The notes beneath the pieces are model-generated. The model made no database searches. It was given only the letters and a program-made list of their open reading frames with translations, and was not told the DNA's origin. Shown here one piece after another: positions 50,748 through 60,512 of a stretch of 64,000 bases of DNA (the first letter of the stretch is position 1; each line of letters starts with the position of its first letter). The stretch comes from Sungkyunkwania multivorans (GTDB taxonomy: Bacteria; Bacteroidota; Bacteroidia; Flavobacteriales; Flavobacteriaceae), in NCBI RefSeq assembly GCF_042675645.1, contig NZ_JBHTJH010000004.1, positions 620,001 to 684,000 on the forward strand. The letters are read 5' to 3'. The position numbers were made by a program, and so were the translations under genes.

Positions 50748-51476
50748 ATGGAACTGAAGAAAAATCCGGGAGCAGAGCTAGGCAGGTATAGCAATCTTTT
50801 CTTTTTGATTGGACTTAATATAATGCTTTTTGTAACATGGCGTTTACTTGAATTGAAATCTTTTACCCAAGACGAGATCACCATCGAAAGTGTGGCCATG
50901 GCCGATGAATTAGATGAAGATATTCCAATCGTTGAAATGAAGGATCTGCCACCACCGCCACCGCCACCTGTAGCGCCATCAGTAATTGCAGTGGTAGCTG
51001 ACGAGCTTGAGGTAGAAGAAACAGTGATCGAATCCTCTGAGACCAGTAGTGAAGATGTTATTGCAGATGTGGTCGATGTCGACGCAGTGGAGGTCGCTGA
51101 AGTTGAAGAAGATGTAGAGGTAGCCTTTGCAGTGATAGAGGACGTTCCTATTTACCCGGGTTGCGAGGGTCTTTCTAAACAGGGAAAGCGCGAATGCTTT
51201 AACCAAAAGGTCCAGAAGCATATTCAAAAGAATTTCAGATACCCTGTTACCGCGCAAGAACTGGGTATTCAAGGAAGGGTTTTTGTTAGGTTCGTAATAG
51301 ACGCCAAAGGGAAGGTGACCAATGTTCAAATGCGTGGTCCTGATCCAACCTTAGAGAAGGAAGCCCAGCGCATCATAGACCTCTTGCCCACTATGATTCC
51401 CGGAAAGCAACGAGGTAGAGCGGTCAAAGTTCCATATAGTATTCCAATAACGTTTAAGCTAGCCGACAGAACCTAA
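50748..51476 (+). CDS. TonB-family energy transducer
   Basis: The protein has 242 aa from ATG 50748; a GTG codon precedes it in frame. One transmembrane helix lies at about 17-36 (SNLFFLIGLNIMLFVTWRLLEL). A proline run (LPPPPPPPVAPS) and an acidic Val/Glu-rich periplasmic spacer follow. The C-terminal TonB domain (about 130-242) contains PIYPGCEG, IQKNFRYPVTAQELGIQGRVFVRFVIDAKGKVTNVQMRG and IPITFKL. This is the form common in Bacteroidota, where several TonB-like proteins energise SusC/TonB-dependent receptors. No exbB/exbD genes are beside it. A strong terminator follows. Confidence 0.9.
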   Translation: MELKKNPGAELGRYSNLFFLIGLNIMLFVTWRLLELKSFTQDEITIESVAMADELDEDIPIVEMKDLPPPPPPPVAPSVIAVVADELEVEETVIESSETSSEDVIADVVDVDAVEVAEVEEDVEVAFAVIEDVPIYPGCEGLSKQGKRECFNQKVQKHIQKNFRYPVTAQELGIQGRVFVRFVIDAKGKVTNVQMRGPDPTLEKEAQRIIDLLPTMIPGKQRGRAVKVPYSIPITFKLADRT

Positions 51477-51501
51477 TAGGATCAATGATTATTTGATCTA
51501 G

Positions 51502-51545
51502 CAAGGCCAAATTTGCTGATACTGCAATATTTGGCCTTGTTTTTT
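51502..51545 (+). terminator. Rho-independent terminator after the TonB-family gene
   Basis: CAAGGCCAAAT (51502-51512) pairs with ATTTGGCCTTG (51529-51539), an 11-bp perfect stem with a 16-nt loop, followed directly by a T-run. It separates the TonB-family gene from the ilv leader. Confidence 0.85.
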
Positions 51546-51612
51546 GTAAAGGCACAATAATGAAATTTTAAATATGATGGAAGCATAATTCTTTCTAATA
51601 TTGTAATAAGAA

Positions 51613-51681
51613 ATGAGCGCACCTTTAACAACTAATATCACCATAGTCATTATCGTCGTTATCGTGATTTTATCACCATAA
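51613..51681 (+). CDS. ilv operon leader peptide (22 aa)
   Basis: The frame is ATG 51613 to TAA 51681. The peptide has the run ITIVIIVVIVIL: in total six Ile, four Val, two Leu and three Thr codons among 22. These are the end products and precursor of the downstream ilvDBNCA genes. A peptide of regulatory codons just before a terminator and an amino-acid operon is the classic attenuator arrangement. The stop is directly followed by GGGAATGG, the candidate antiterminator strand. Confidence 0.9.
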   Translation: MSAPLTTNITIVIIVVIVILSP

Positions 51682-51682
51682 T

Positions 51683-51738
51683 GGGAATGGCATCATTGTA
51701 TCATATAGACCTTCCCGATTTCGGGAAGGTTTTTTTTT
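51683..51738 (+). terminator. ilv attenuator: antiterminator strand and terminator hairpin
   Basis: ACCTTCCCG (51709-51717) and CGGGAAGGT (51722-51730) form a 9-bp stem with a 4-nt loop and a long T-run, a strong terminator. GGGAATGG (51683-51690) can instead pair with the CCTTCCC arm, with one bulged base, which would block the terminator. A ribosome stalled at the Ile/Val codons would leave GGGAATGG free and allow read-through; a ribosome at the stop codon would cover it and permit termination. The pairing is read by eye. Confidence 0.85.
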
Positions 51739-51981
51739 GAATTGTAACAAAGGATAACCCGAGATTCATTTGAAAATTTGACAAAGAAACCTACATCAAA
51801 TTGAAAAAAATATAGTTTTTTGAATTTCATTTTTTGTTGAATATGATTAAATAAATACATATAAATAACTGATAATCAAATAATTAAATGATTTATAAAA
51901 CAATTGAACTTAATAGTAGAAATATTGTTAAAAAAATATTGAAATCATAGAAAAGTAATTTCGAATCAATAAATACCATTC
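51739..51981 (+). other. AT-rich leader segment between attenuator and ilvD
   Basis: These 243 nt are very AT-rich with no open frame of note. I see no second convincing promoter or riboswitch fold. It is probably an untranslated leader. It is longer than needed for translation, so a further control element cannot be excluded. Confidence 0.5.
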
Positions 51982-53661
51982 ATGGAGCTAAATAAATATA
52001 GCCGCAACGTAACTCAAGACCCAACACAACCAGCAGCACAAGCGATGTTGCATGCTATTGGACTCACGGACGAAGACTTTAAGAAGCCGTTGATAGGAAT
52101 AGCAAGCACAGGATATGAAGGGAATCCGTGCAATATGCATCTCAATGATCTTGCCAAGTTGGTAAAGCAAGGCACAATGGAAGTCGATCTTGTCGGGCTC
52201 ATCTTTAACACCATTGGTGTAAGCGATGGGATTTCGATGGGTACCTCCGGAATGCGGTTTTCGTTACCGTCAAGAGATATCATTGCGGATTCTATGGAAA
52301 CAGTGGTCGAAGGCATGAGCTACGATGGTTTGGTGACTGTGGTTGGCTGCGACAAGAATATGCCCGGTGCCTTGATGGCTATGTTAAGATTAGATCGCCC
52401 TTCCGTTTTGGTCTATGGTGGCACCATTGCTTCTGGCTGTCACAATGGTAAAAAGCTAGATGTGGTTTCGGCTTTCGAAGCTTGGGGAGAAAAGGTAGCT
52501 GGAACCATCGATGAAAAGGAATATAAGAGCGTGGTTCAAAAGGCATGCCCTGGTGCTGGCGCATGTGGGGGAATGTATACAGCAAATACCATGGCCTCGG
52601 CGATCGAAGCCTTGGGAATGTCCTTGCCATACAACGCCTCCAACCCAGCAATAAGCAATAATAAAGAGGAGGAATGTGTCGAAGCCGGCAGGGCCTTGAA
52701 ATTATTGCTCGAAAAAGATATTAAACCTTCTGACATCGTCACCAGAAAATCACTAGAGAATGCCATCAGGCTGATCACCGTCTTGGGTGGTTCAACCAAT
52801 GCAGTGTTGCACTTTCTGGCAATCGCAAAGGCAGCCAATGTGAGCTTTACCTTAGATGACTTTCAAAGAATCAGCGACACTACACCCTTTTTGGCAGATC
52901 TAAAACCAAGCGGTAAATACCTTATGGAAGATGTCCATGATGTAGGAGGTATTCCAGCAGTCCTGAAATATATGTTGGAAGAGGGAATGCTTCATGGAGA
53001 TTGTCTAACGGTGACTGGGAAGACAATTGCAGAAAATCTAGCCGATGTGCCAAGTCTGGAAGAAGGCCAGCAGGTGATCCGACCCAAAGAAAGCCCGATA
53101 AAGGCCACCGGCCATATTCGAATTTTATACGGTAATCTGGCCACCAACGGTGCTGTCGCAAAGATAACGGGTAAAGAAGGATTGAGATTTTCGGGAAAGG
53201 CGAAGGTGTTCGACGGGGAATTTGCAGCGAATGACGGTATTAAGAATGGAAAGGTAACAAAGGGGGATGTGGTGGTCATACGCTACGAAGGCCCAAAAGG
53301 AGGGCCAGGAATGCCCGAGATGCTCAAGCCAACTGCAGCTATCATGGGTGCAGGGCTTGGCAAGGATGTAGCGCTCATCACCGATGGTAGGTTTTCTGGA
53401 GGTACCCACGGTTTTGTGGTCGGTCATATTTCGCCAGAAGCGCAAGAAGGAGGAAATATCGCGTTGGTGAAGGATGGCGATCAGATCACCATCGATGCTG
53501 AAAAGAATAGCATAGAGGTGCATCTTTCAGCAGAAGAATTAGCCGAAAGAAAGAAAGGCTGGCAATGTCCACCTCTGAAGGTGAAAAGAGGGTCATTGTT
53601 CAAATATGCCAATATCGTATCATCGGCTTCACAGGGATGTGTGACCGATGAATTTCAATGA
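51982..53661 (+). CDS. ilvD: Dihydroxy-acid dehydratase
   Basis: The protein is 559 aa, the usual length. Iron-sulfur cluster and active-site blocks are visible: GNPCNMHL near residue 50, VGCDKNMPGALMAMLRL near 120, and ACPGAGACGGMYTANTM near 190. The C-terminal DGRFSGGTHGFVVGHISPEA is family-typical. It converts dihydroxy-isovalerate and dihydroxy-methylvalerate to the 2-oxo acids for Val and Ile. It is the first structural gene after the attenuator, 54 nt before ilvB. Confidence 0.96.
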   Translation: MELNKYSRNVTQDPTQPAAQAMLHAIGLTDEDFKKPLIGIASTGYEGNPCNMHLNDLAKLVKQGTMEVDLVGLIFNTIGVSDGISMGTSGMRFSLPSRDIIADSMETVVEGMSYDGLVTVVGCDKNMPGALMAMLRLDRPSVLVYGGTIASGCHNGKKLDVVSAFEAWGEKVAGTIDEKEYKSVVQKACPGAGACGGMYTANTMASAIEALGMSLPYNASNPAISNNKEEECVEAGRALKLLLEKDIKPSDIVTRKSLENAIRLITVLGGSTNAVLHFLAIAKAANVSFTLDDFQRISDTTPFLADLKPSGKYLMEDVHDVGGIPAVLKYMLEEGMLHGDCLTVTGKTIAENLADVPSLEEGQQVIRPKESPIKATGHIRILYGNLATNGAVAKITGKEGLRFSGKAKVFDGEFAANDGIKNGKVTKGDVVVIRYEGPKGGPGMPEMLKPTAAIMGAGLGKDVALITDGRFSGGTHGFVVGHISPEAQEGGNIALVKDGDQITIDAEKNSIEVHLSAEELAERKKGWQCPPLKVKRGSLFKYANIVSSASQGCVTDEFQ

Positions 53662-53715
53662 AGTAATTCGCCTTAAAGGGCGGAAGAGAGATATCTCTTA
53701 ATAAATGTTGTAAAG

Positions 53716-55449
53716 ATGCAGACAAAAACATTAACAAAGCAAAAGGCAGTTGCCTCCAAAAGTATCAGAATATCTGGTGCAGAGGCCGTGATCAGATGTC
53801 TTTTGGCTGAAGGAGTAGAGACCCTTTATGGCTATCCAGGAGGTGCGATCATGCCCATTTACGATGAGTTGTATAAATTCCAAGATCGACTGCACCATGT
53901 GCTTACACGTCACGAACAGGGCGCAACGCATGCCGCTCAAGGATATGCAAGAGTCTCTGGAAAAGTAGGTGTGGCAATGGCTACATCTGGTCCTGGAGCA
54001 ACCAATCTGGTCACAGGAATCGCGGATGCGCAGATAGATTCAACGCCAATGGTCTGCATTACAGGGCAGGTACCACGTCATTTATTGGGCTCTGATGCTT
54101 TCCAAGAAACAGACATTGTTGGAATCTCAACGCCAGTGACGAAATGGAATTATCAGATCACTCGTGCAGAAGAAATTCCAGAGGTCATGGCCAAGGCCTT
54201 TTATATTGCAAGATCGGGGCGTCCAGGACCCGTTTTGGTAGATATTACCAAGAATGCCCAGTTCGAGGAATTCGATTTTGAATATAAAAAATGTACCGGT
54301 ATTCGAAGTTATGATGCGGTTCCAAAATTCGACCCAAAAAAGGTCGAAGAAGCTGCTAAATTGATCAATGCCGCTAAGAGACCTATGATCGTCTGGGGAC
54401 AAGGCGTTATTCTCGGTCAGGCAGAGGATGAATTCAAAGCTGTGATAGAGAAGTCTGGCGTTCCTGCAGCATGGACGATCTTGGGTGTCTCGGCAATCCC
54501 TACCGATCACCCGCTCAATGTAGGGATGGTTGGAATGCATGGAAACTATGGGCCTAATGTGCTAACAAACGAATGTGATGTGCTCATCGCCATTGGAATG
54601 CGTTTCGATGATAGGGTTACGGGCAATTTAGACAGCTATGCCAAACAGGCCAAGGTCATCCATTTTGAGATAGACCCGGCAGAGATCGATAAGAATGTAA
54701 AGACCGATGTTGCTGTGCTTGGCGACGTAAAGCAAACGCTCGCAGCGCTGCTTCCTTATCTGAATAGCAATAAACATGAAGCATGGCTGGACGAATTTAA
54801 AAAGAAGGATACGCTAGAGTTTGACAAGGTGATAAAGAATGATCTTTTCCCTGAGAAAGAAGGATTGACAATGGGAGAAGTGATAAAATATATCAATAGC
54901 GCATCAGGAGGAGAGGCGGTGGTCGTTACAGATGTTGGTCAACATCAAATGGTGGCGATTCGCTACGCAGAATTCAAACGGTCAAAGAGCAACATCACCT
55001 CTGGTGGACTGGGAACTATGGGCTTTGCGCTTCCTGCAGCCATTGGAGCAAAAATGGGAGCTCCCGAAAGGGAGGTGATCGCTGTGATCGGTGATGGCGG
55101 ATACCAAATGACCATTCAAGAGTTAGGGACCATTTTTCAAACAAAGGTTCCGGTAAAAATTGTGGTGCTTAACAACGATTTCTTGGGAATGGTTAGACAG
55201 TGGCAACAATTGTTCTTCGATAAGCGCTATGCGTCTACAGAATTGGTGAACCCAGATTTCGTGACCATTGCCAAAGGATATCATATAGATGCCAAGCGTG
55301 TCACCAAAAGAGCAGAACTAGAAGGGGCCGTAAAAGAGATGCTAGCAAGCAAGGATGCCTATTTTCTAGAAGTATGCGTTGAAAAGGAAGATAATGTATT
55401 TCCGATGATCCCAAGTGGGGCTTCGGTTTCGGATTGTAGATTAAGTTAG
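53716..55449 (+). CDS. ilvB: Acetolactate synthase, large (catalytic) subunit
   Basis: The protein is 577 aa. The thiamine-diphosphate enzyme layout is clear: ISGAEAVIRCLLAEGVETLYGYPGGAIMPIYDEL with the catalytic Glu in RHEQGATHAAQGYA, and the ThDP/Mg motif GDGGYQMTIQELGTIFQTKVPVKIVVLNNDFLGMVRQWQ (from about 456). It condenses pyruvate with pyruvate or 2-oxobutyrate. The small subunit gene follows after 5 nt. Confidence 0.96.
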   Translation: MQTKTLTKQKAVASKSIRISGAEAVIRCLLAEGVETLYGYPGGAIMPIYDELYKFQDRLHHVLTRHEQGATHAAQGYARVSGKVGVAMATSGPGATNLVTGIADAQIDSTPMVCITGQVPRHLLGSDAFQETDIVGISTPVTKWNYQITRAEEIPEVMAKAFYIARSGRPGPVLVDITKNAQFEEFDFEYKKCTGIRSYDAVPKFDPKKVEEAAKLINAAKRPMIVWGQGVILGQAEDEFKAVIEKSGVPAAWTILGVSAIPTDHPLNVGMVGMHGNYGPNVLTNECDVLIAIGMRFDDRVTGNLDSYAKQAKVIHFEIDPAEIDKNVKTDVAVLGDVKQTLAALLPYLNSNKHEAWLDEFKKKDTLEFDKVIKNDLFPEKEGLTMGEVIKYINSASGGEAVVVTDVGQHQMVAIRYAEFKRSKSNITSGGLGTMGFALPAAIGAKMGAPEREVIAVIGDGGYQMTIQELGTIFQTKVPVKIVVLNNDFLGMVRQWQQLFFDKRYASTELVNPDFVTIAKGYHIDAKRVTKRAELEGAVKEMLASKDAYFLEVCVEKEDNVFPMIPSGASVSDCRLS

Positions 55450-55454
55450 AGGCC

Positions 55455-55982
55455 ATGGGAGAAAAAAGAACATTTACCATTTCGGTGTATTCGGAGAACA
55501 ATGTGGGACTCCTGAATCGAATTTCAGGTATTTTCCTGAAACGACATATTAGTATTGAAAGCCTGAACGTGTCAGAATCTGAAATTGATCACGTATTCAG
55601 ATTTGTCATTGTGGTGCATACCACAGAAGATTGGGTAAAACGGATCGTCGGACAAATAGAAAAACAGATCGACGTGATCAAAGCATTCTATCATACCGAT
55701 GAAGAAACGATCTTTGAAGAGGTAGCATTGTTCAAAATAGACTCGTCGCTCTTGTTCGACGAACGCCAAATTCAGAATATCATTAAAGAAAGTCATTCTG
55801 AGATCGTCACTGTGGCACGTGACTTCTTTGTGATCTCTAAAGCGGGTAGGCGCAACGAAATAGAGGCGCTTTACGAACAATTGAGACCCTTTGGTATTAT
55901 GCAATTTGTAAGGTCTGGAAGGATTTCGGTTTCAAAGGCAAGTATGGATATCTCAACGATGCTCGCAGAATTTCAACATTAA
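55455..55982 (+). CDS. ilvN: Acetolactate synthase, small (regulatory) subunit
   Basis: The protein is 175 aa. The N-terminal ACT domain reads TFTISVYSENNVGLLNRISGIFLKRHISIESLNVSESE, the valine-binding regulatory fold of IlvN/IlvH. The C-terminal part (ARDFFVISKAGRRNEIEALYEQLRPFGIMQFVRSGRISVSK) fits the second domain. It mediates feedback inhibition by valine. It is encoded between ilvB and ilvC. Confidence 0.94.
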   Translation: MGEKRTFTISVYSENNVGLLNRISGIFLKRHISIESLNVSESEIDHVFRFVIVVHTTEDWVKRIVGQIEKQIDVIKAFYHTDEETIFEEVALFKIDSSLLFDERQIQNIIKESHSEIVTVARDFFVISKAGRRNEIEALYEQLRPFGIMQFVRSGRISVSKASMDISTMLAEFQH

Positions 55983-56011
55983 AACAACTAAACAAAAAAC
56001 GAATAGAAGAC

Positions 56012-57526
56012 ATGGCAAATTATTTCAACACACTATCGCTAAGAGAACAATTATCACAATTAGGAAAGTGTCGGTTTATGGATTCTTCAGAGTTTGAAGA
56101 TGGGGTGGAGCCTCTTAAGGACAAGAGAATAGTCATAGTAGGCTGTGGCGCACAAGGTCTTAACCAAGGACTGAACATGCGCGACTCCGGACTTCATATT
56201 TCTTATGCCCTTAGAGAAGGAGCTATCCGAGAAAAGCGTCAATCATATGTGAACGCAAGTTCAAATAATTTTGAGGTGGGAACCTATGAGGAGTTGATTC
56301 CAAGTGCAGACTTAGTTTGCAACCTTACTCCAGACAAGCAACATGGAAGCGTTGTCAAAGCGGTGATGCCGCTAATGAAGCAGGGTGCGACGCTGGCATA
56401 TTCCCATGGATTCAATATCGTAGAAGAAGGCGAAAAAATACGTAAAGACCTTACCGTGATCATGGTGGCACCCAAGTGTCCAGGATCGGAAGTAAGAGAG
56501 GAATATAAAAGAGGGTTTGGCGTTCCAACCTTGATCGCTGTCCACCCAGATAATGACCCTAATGGGTTCGGATTGTCACAGGCAAAAGCCTACGCCGTGG
56601 CTACCGGCGGCCATAGGGCAGGAGTGTTAGAGTCTTCGTTTGTTGCAGAGGTAAAGAGCGATCTCATGGGCGAGCAAACCATTTTGTGCGGATTATTACA
56701 AACGGGTTCTATATTGTCATTTGACAAAATGGTGGAGAAAGGTATCGACCCAAATTATGCTGCAAAACTAATTCAGTATGGCTGGGAGACGATCACAGAA
56801 GCTTTAAAGCACGGTGGAATCACCAATATGATGGATCGCCTAACAAATCCAGCCAAGTTAAAAGCTTATGAGCTGTCCGAAGAACTTAAATCGATCTTAC
56901 GTCCGTTGTTTCAAAAACATATGGACGATATTATGTCTGGTCATTTTTCAAAAACAATGATGGAGGACTGGGCAAACGATGATAAGAATTTACTTTCTTG
57001 GAGGGCTGCGACCGGCGAGACCGCTTTTGAAAAAACAACGGCAACCGATAATACAATATCAGAACAAGAATATTTTGAGCATGGCGTGTTGCTCGTAGCT
57101 TTCGTTCGTGCGGGGGTAGAGTTGGCATTCGAGACGATGACAGAGGCAGGGATCATCGAAGAATCTGCGTATTACGAATCATTGCACGAGACCCCGCTTA
57201 TCGCTAATACCATCGCACGTAAAAAGCTCTTCGAGATGAACCGGGTAATATCGGATACCGCGGAGTACGGATGCTATCTTTTCGATCATGCTGCGAAGCC
57301 ATTACTTCAGGATTTCATGAAACAAATAGAGACCGACGTCATCGGTACGGCCTTCACTAAAGATAAAGACACGGGCGTGGACAATGTAGCATTGATCACC
57401 GCTAACAAAGCGATCCGTAATCATCCGGTGGAGATCATCGGGACAAAACTTCGTGAATCGATGACCGCAATGAAAAAGATAAGTAGCGCTACTAATATAA
57501 AAGAACTTGCCTTAAGCGAGGTGTAG
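56012..57526 (+). CDS. ilvC: Ketol-acid reductoisomerase (long, class II form)
   Basis: The protein is 504 aa, the long enterobacterial-type (class II) form rather than the ~330-aa class I enzyme. The Rossmann motif is IVIVGCGAQGLNQGLNMRDSGL (about 40-61). The catalytic block includes CPGSEVREEYKRGFGVPTLIAVH and the knotted domain FVAEVKSDLMGEQTILCG. The second half repeats the C-terminal knotted domain (AGIIEESAYYESLHETPLIANTIARK). It uses NADPH to make the dihydroxy acids. It is 29 nt after ilvN. Confidence 0.95.
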   Translation: MANYFNTLSLREQLSQLGKCRFMDSSEFEDGVEPLKDKRIVIVGCGAQGLNQGLNMRDSGLHISYALREGAIREKRQSYVNASSNNFEVGTYEELIPSADLVCNLTPDKQHGSVVKAVMPLMKQGATLAYSHGFNIVEEGEKIRKDLTVIMVAPKCPGSEVREEYKRGFGVPTLIAVHPDNDPNGFGLSQAKAYAVATGGHRAGVLESSFVAEVKSDLMGEQTILCGLLQTGSILSFDKMVEKGIDPNYAAKLIQYGWETITEALKHGGITNMMDRLTNPAKLKAYELSEELKSILRPLFQKHMDDIMSGHFSKTMMEDWANDDKNLLSWRAATGETAFEKTTATDNTISEQEYFEHGVLLVAFVRAGVELAFETMTEAGIIEESAYYESLHETPLIANTIARKKLFEMNRVISDTAEYGCYLFDHAAKPLLQDFMKQIETDVIGTAFTKDKDTGVDNVALITANKAIRNHPVEIIGTKLRESMTAMKKISSATNIKELALSEV

Positions 57527-57546
57527 CAGCATCTAAGAATTTTTAT

Positions 57547-58812
57547 ATGGAAAAAACATTGCATACATATATGCCTCAGTTGGTTAATGTTGAGGAGGCC
57601 GCAGCAACGCTCAAAGGCGTTGCCGCGGTTACTCCATTGATGCATAGTTTTACCTATTCCAATAAGTTCAACGCCAATGTCCTCCTTAAAAGAGAGGATC
57701 TGCAGCAGGTGCGGTCCTATAAGATTCGTGGTGCATATAACAAGATCAGTTCACTTACAAAAGAAGAGAAGAAGCGCGGCGTTGTATGCGCCAGTGCGGG
57801 GAACCATGCGCAGGGCGTGGCACTTTCCTGTAAGAAATTAGGGATAGAAGGAACCATCTTTATGCCAGCACCAACACCAAAACAGAAGGTAGAGCAGGTA
57901 GCAATGTTCGGCGGGAGTGCCATAAAAATAGAGCTCGTTGGGGATACATTCGACGATTCATATGATGCGGCCAAGAAAGCTTGCGAGAAGCAGCAAAAGG
58001 TCTTCGTACATCCTTTCGATGACGAAAAGGTCATTGAAGGGCAAGGTACCGTCGGATTGGAGATCATACGTCAGACCGAAAAACCTATAGATTATGTTTT
58101 CGTGGCCATCGGAGGTGGAGGGCTGGCCTCTGGATTAAGCAGTGTCTTTGCACAGCTTTCTCCACGGACCAAGATCATCGGAGTAGAACCCGATGGGGCG
58201 CCTTCGATGAAGACCTCCTTAGAAAATGGTGAAGTCGTTACGCTGCATAACATAGAAAAATTTGTCGATGGAGCCGCAGTGCAACGCGTGGGAGAGAAAA
58301 CTTTTGAGATCTGTAAAAAATATCTTCATGATATGATCACTGTGCCAGAGGGGAAGGTATGCCAAACCATCTTGGACCTCTATAATAAGGATGCAGTGGT
58401 TGTGGAGCCTGCTGGAGCACTTACGCTATCCGCTTTGGACCAATATGCGGATCAGATCGAAGGCAAAAATGTAGTGTGCATCGTTAGTGGAAGCAATAAC
58501 GACATCACACGAACAGCAGAGATCAAAGAAAGAGCACTGCTATTCGCAAATTTGAAACACTACTTCATTGTGCGATTTCCACAGCGAGCGGGCGCCTTAA
58601 AGGAATTCGTGGCAGAGATCTTGGGTCCAGATGATGATATCACCTATTTTGAATATTCAAAAAAGCACAGTAGAGAGAATGGTCCTGCAGTCGTCGGAGT
58701 AGAATTGAAAAGCAAAGAGGACTTGAAGCCTTTAATAGCAAGGATGAAAGCTCATAACTTCTATGGCGACTATCTAAACGATAAACCAGACCTATTTCAA
58801 TTTCTGGTGTGA
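57547..58812 (+). CDS. ilvA: Threonine deaminase (threonine ammonia-lyase), one ACT-like domain
   Basis: The protein is 421 aa. The PLP lysine is K59 in VRSYKIRGAYNK, the SAGNHAQGVA block binds substrate, and the phosphate loop is GGGGLASGLSS (about 185-195). Residues about 335-421 form one ACT-like regulatory domain (HYFIVRFPQRAGALKEFVAEILG). This is the short Bacillus-type biosynthetic enzyme, as opposed to the 514-aa two-ACT form of enterobacteria. It makes 2-oxobutyrate for isoleucine and is the last ilv gene here. It lies 20 nt after ilvC. Confidence 0.95.
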   Translation: MEKTLHTYMPQLVNVEEAAATLKGVAAVTPLMHSFTYSNKFNANVLLKREDLQQVRSYKIRGAYNKISSLTKEEKKRGVVCASAGNHAQGVALSCKKLGIEGTIFMPAPTPKQKVEQVAMFGGSAIKIELVGDTFDDSYDAAKKACEKQQKVFVHPFDDEKVIEGQGTVGLEIIRQTEKPIDYVFVAIGGGGLASGLSSVFAQLSPRTKIIGVEPDGAPSMKTSLENGEVVTLHNIEKFVDGAAVQRVGEKTFEICKKYLHDMITVPEGKVCQTILDLYNKDAVVVEPAGALTLSALDQYADQIEGKNVVCIVSGSNNDITRTAEIKERALLFANLKHYFIVRFPQRAGALKEFVAEILGPDDDITYFEYSKKHSRENGPAVVGVELKSKEDLKPLIARMKAHNFYGDYLNDKPDLFQFLV

Positions 58813-58878
58813 CCACCAATTGAGCAAAGCGAGGATGCTCGTTGAAAACTTCGCGTTATTAATACTAAAACCAACTTT

Positions 58879-60480
58879 ATGCCTACAACACAAGTAGCAA
58901 TACCAGAAAAATACCAGATTCAAGAGCTGATCAAACAAAATACCTATTTGGTCAATGGGGAATTGAAAGAATGGAAGGGCGAAATGACCGATGTATTCTC
59001 TTCGATCCGTACCGAAAACGATAAAGGCGAATTTGCGCCAACCTTGCTTGGAAGTATTCCACGCATGCAAGAGGAAGCTGCTCAGGAGGCATTATCTGCA
59101 GCTAGAAAAGCCTACGATAAAGGCAAAGGAGTTTGGCCCACCATGAAAGTGGCAGAACGAATCACCGCGATGGAGACTTTCGTAGAGATCATGAAGACCA
59201 AACGTGAGGAGGTTGTGAAATATCTGATGTGGGAAATAGGGAAGAACCTTCCAGATTCCGAGAAGGAATTTGACCGCACGGTAGAGTACATCTATGACAC
59301 CATTGAAGATTATAAACAAATGGATAGGGATAGTGCCAAGTTTCATAAGAATAGTGGTGTCTATGCACATATTCGTCGCGGACCGCTCGGGGTAGTGTTG
59401 TGTCTTGGGCCTTATAACTATCCTTTGAATGAGACCTTCGCCTTGTTGATTCCGGCCATCATTATGGGCAACGTGTGCATCTTTAAGCCCGCAAAGCACG
59501 GAGTCTTGCTACTATCACCTCTCTTAGAGGCTTTTCATAAGGCATTCCCAAAAGGTGTAGTGAATATCGTTTATGGCAGGGGAAGGGAAGTGGCAGCTCC
59601 AATCATGCAAAGTGGGCGAATCGATGTCCTTGCCTTGATCGGAAATAGCAAATCTGCCATAGCACTGCAGGATCAGCATCCTAACAAGAATAGACTGCGT
59701 TTGGTACTTGGATTGGAAGCAAAGAATCCAGCCATTATTTTACCGGATGCCGATCTAGATCTTGCGGTGGATGAATGTATTGCTGGAACACTCTCTTTTA
59801 ACGGTCAGCGATGTACTGCTTTGAAGATAGTATATGTTCATGACGAGATCAAAGATGCATTCCTTCAGAAATATGCGGCAGCCGTGGATGCCCTGAAGTT
59901 CGGAAACCCGTGGGAAGATGGCGTAAAATTAACGCCGCTGCCAGAGCCTGGAAAACCGGATTATATTCAAGAATTAATAGATGATGCGGTTAGCAAAGGC
60001 GCCAAGGTGATCAATAAAAAAGGAGGTGAAGTTTCAGAGAATTTTATCTTTCCAGCCGTCCTATTCCCAGTAAACAAAGAAATGCGTGTCTATCATGAAG
60101 AGCAATTTGGTCCCGTTGTGCCGGTTTTATCCTTCAGCGATATCGAGGAGCCTATCAATGATATTGCCGATAGCAGTTACGGACAGCAGGTAAGCCTATT
60201 CGGGAAGGATGTTTACTCATTGGCACCTCTGATAGATAATCTTGTAAACTTGGTGTGCCGAGTTAATCTCAATAGTTCCTGCCAACGAGGCCCAGATGTC
60301 TATCCATTCACCGGAAGGAAGGATTCTGCTGTGAGTACCTTAAGCGTTCATGATGCGCTAAGATCCTTTTCTATCAGAACATTCGTGGCCTCCAAAGACA
60401 ATGAGCATAATAACGAAATTTTAGCGAAGTTGTTAGCAACTAAGGTTTCCAACTTTGTTAGTACAGATTATATACTTTAG
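58879..60480 (+). CDS. NADP-dependent glyceraldehyde-3-phosphate dehydrogenase-like (GapN-type ALDH)
   Basis: The protein is 533 aa of the aldehyde dehydrogenase superfamily. The cofactor site is VVLCLGPYNYPLNETFALLIPAIIMGNVCIFKPAKHG. The general base Glu lies in GLEAKNPAII, and the catalytic Cys is C312 in FNGQRCTALK. The C-terminal SSCQRGPDVYPFTGRKDSA, replacing the usual PFGG motif, is typical of the non-phosphorylating GAPDH (GapN) group. This enzyme oxidises glyceraldehyde 3-phosphate to 3-phosphoglycerate and yields NADPH, which could support the NADPH-using ilvC step. It follows ilvA by 66 nt on the same strand and is followed by a hairpin terminator. Confidence 0.85.
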   Translation: MPTTQVAIPEKYQIQELIKQNTYLVNGELKEWKGEMTDVFSSIRTENDKGEFAPTLLGSIPRMQEEAAQEALSAARKAYDKGKGVWPTMKVAERITAMETFVEIMKTKREEVVKYLMWEIGKNLPDSEKEFDRTVEYIYDTIEDYKQMDRDSAKFHKNSGVYAHIRRGPLGVVLCLGPYNYPLNETFALLIPAIIMGNVCIFKPAKHGVLLLSPLLEAFHKAFPKGVVNIVYGRGREVAAPIMQSGRIDVLALIGNSKSAIALQDQHPNKNRLRLVLGLEAKNPAIILPDADLDLAVDECIAGTLSFNGQRCTALKIVYVHDEIKDAFLQKYAAAVDALKFGNPWEDGVKLTPLPEPGKPDYIQELIDDAVSKGAKVINKKGGEVSENFIFPAVLFPVNKEMRVYHEEQFGPVVPVLSFSDIEEPINDIADSSYGQQVSLFGKDVYSLAPLIDNLVNLVCRVNLNSSCQRGPDVYPFTGRKDSAVSTLSVHDALRSFSIRTFVASKDNEHNNEILAKLLATKVSNFVSTDYIL

Positions 60481-60512
60481 ACAGTATATATGTTTAGTTA
60501 GTTTTAGTTAGC

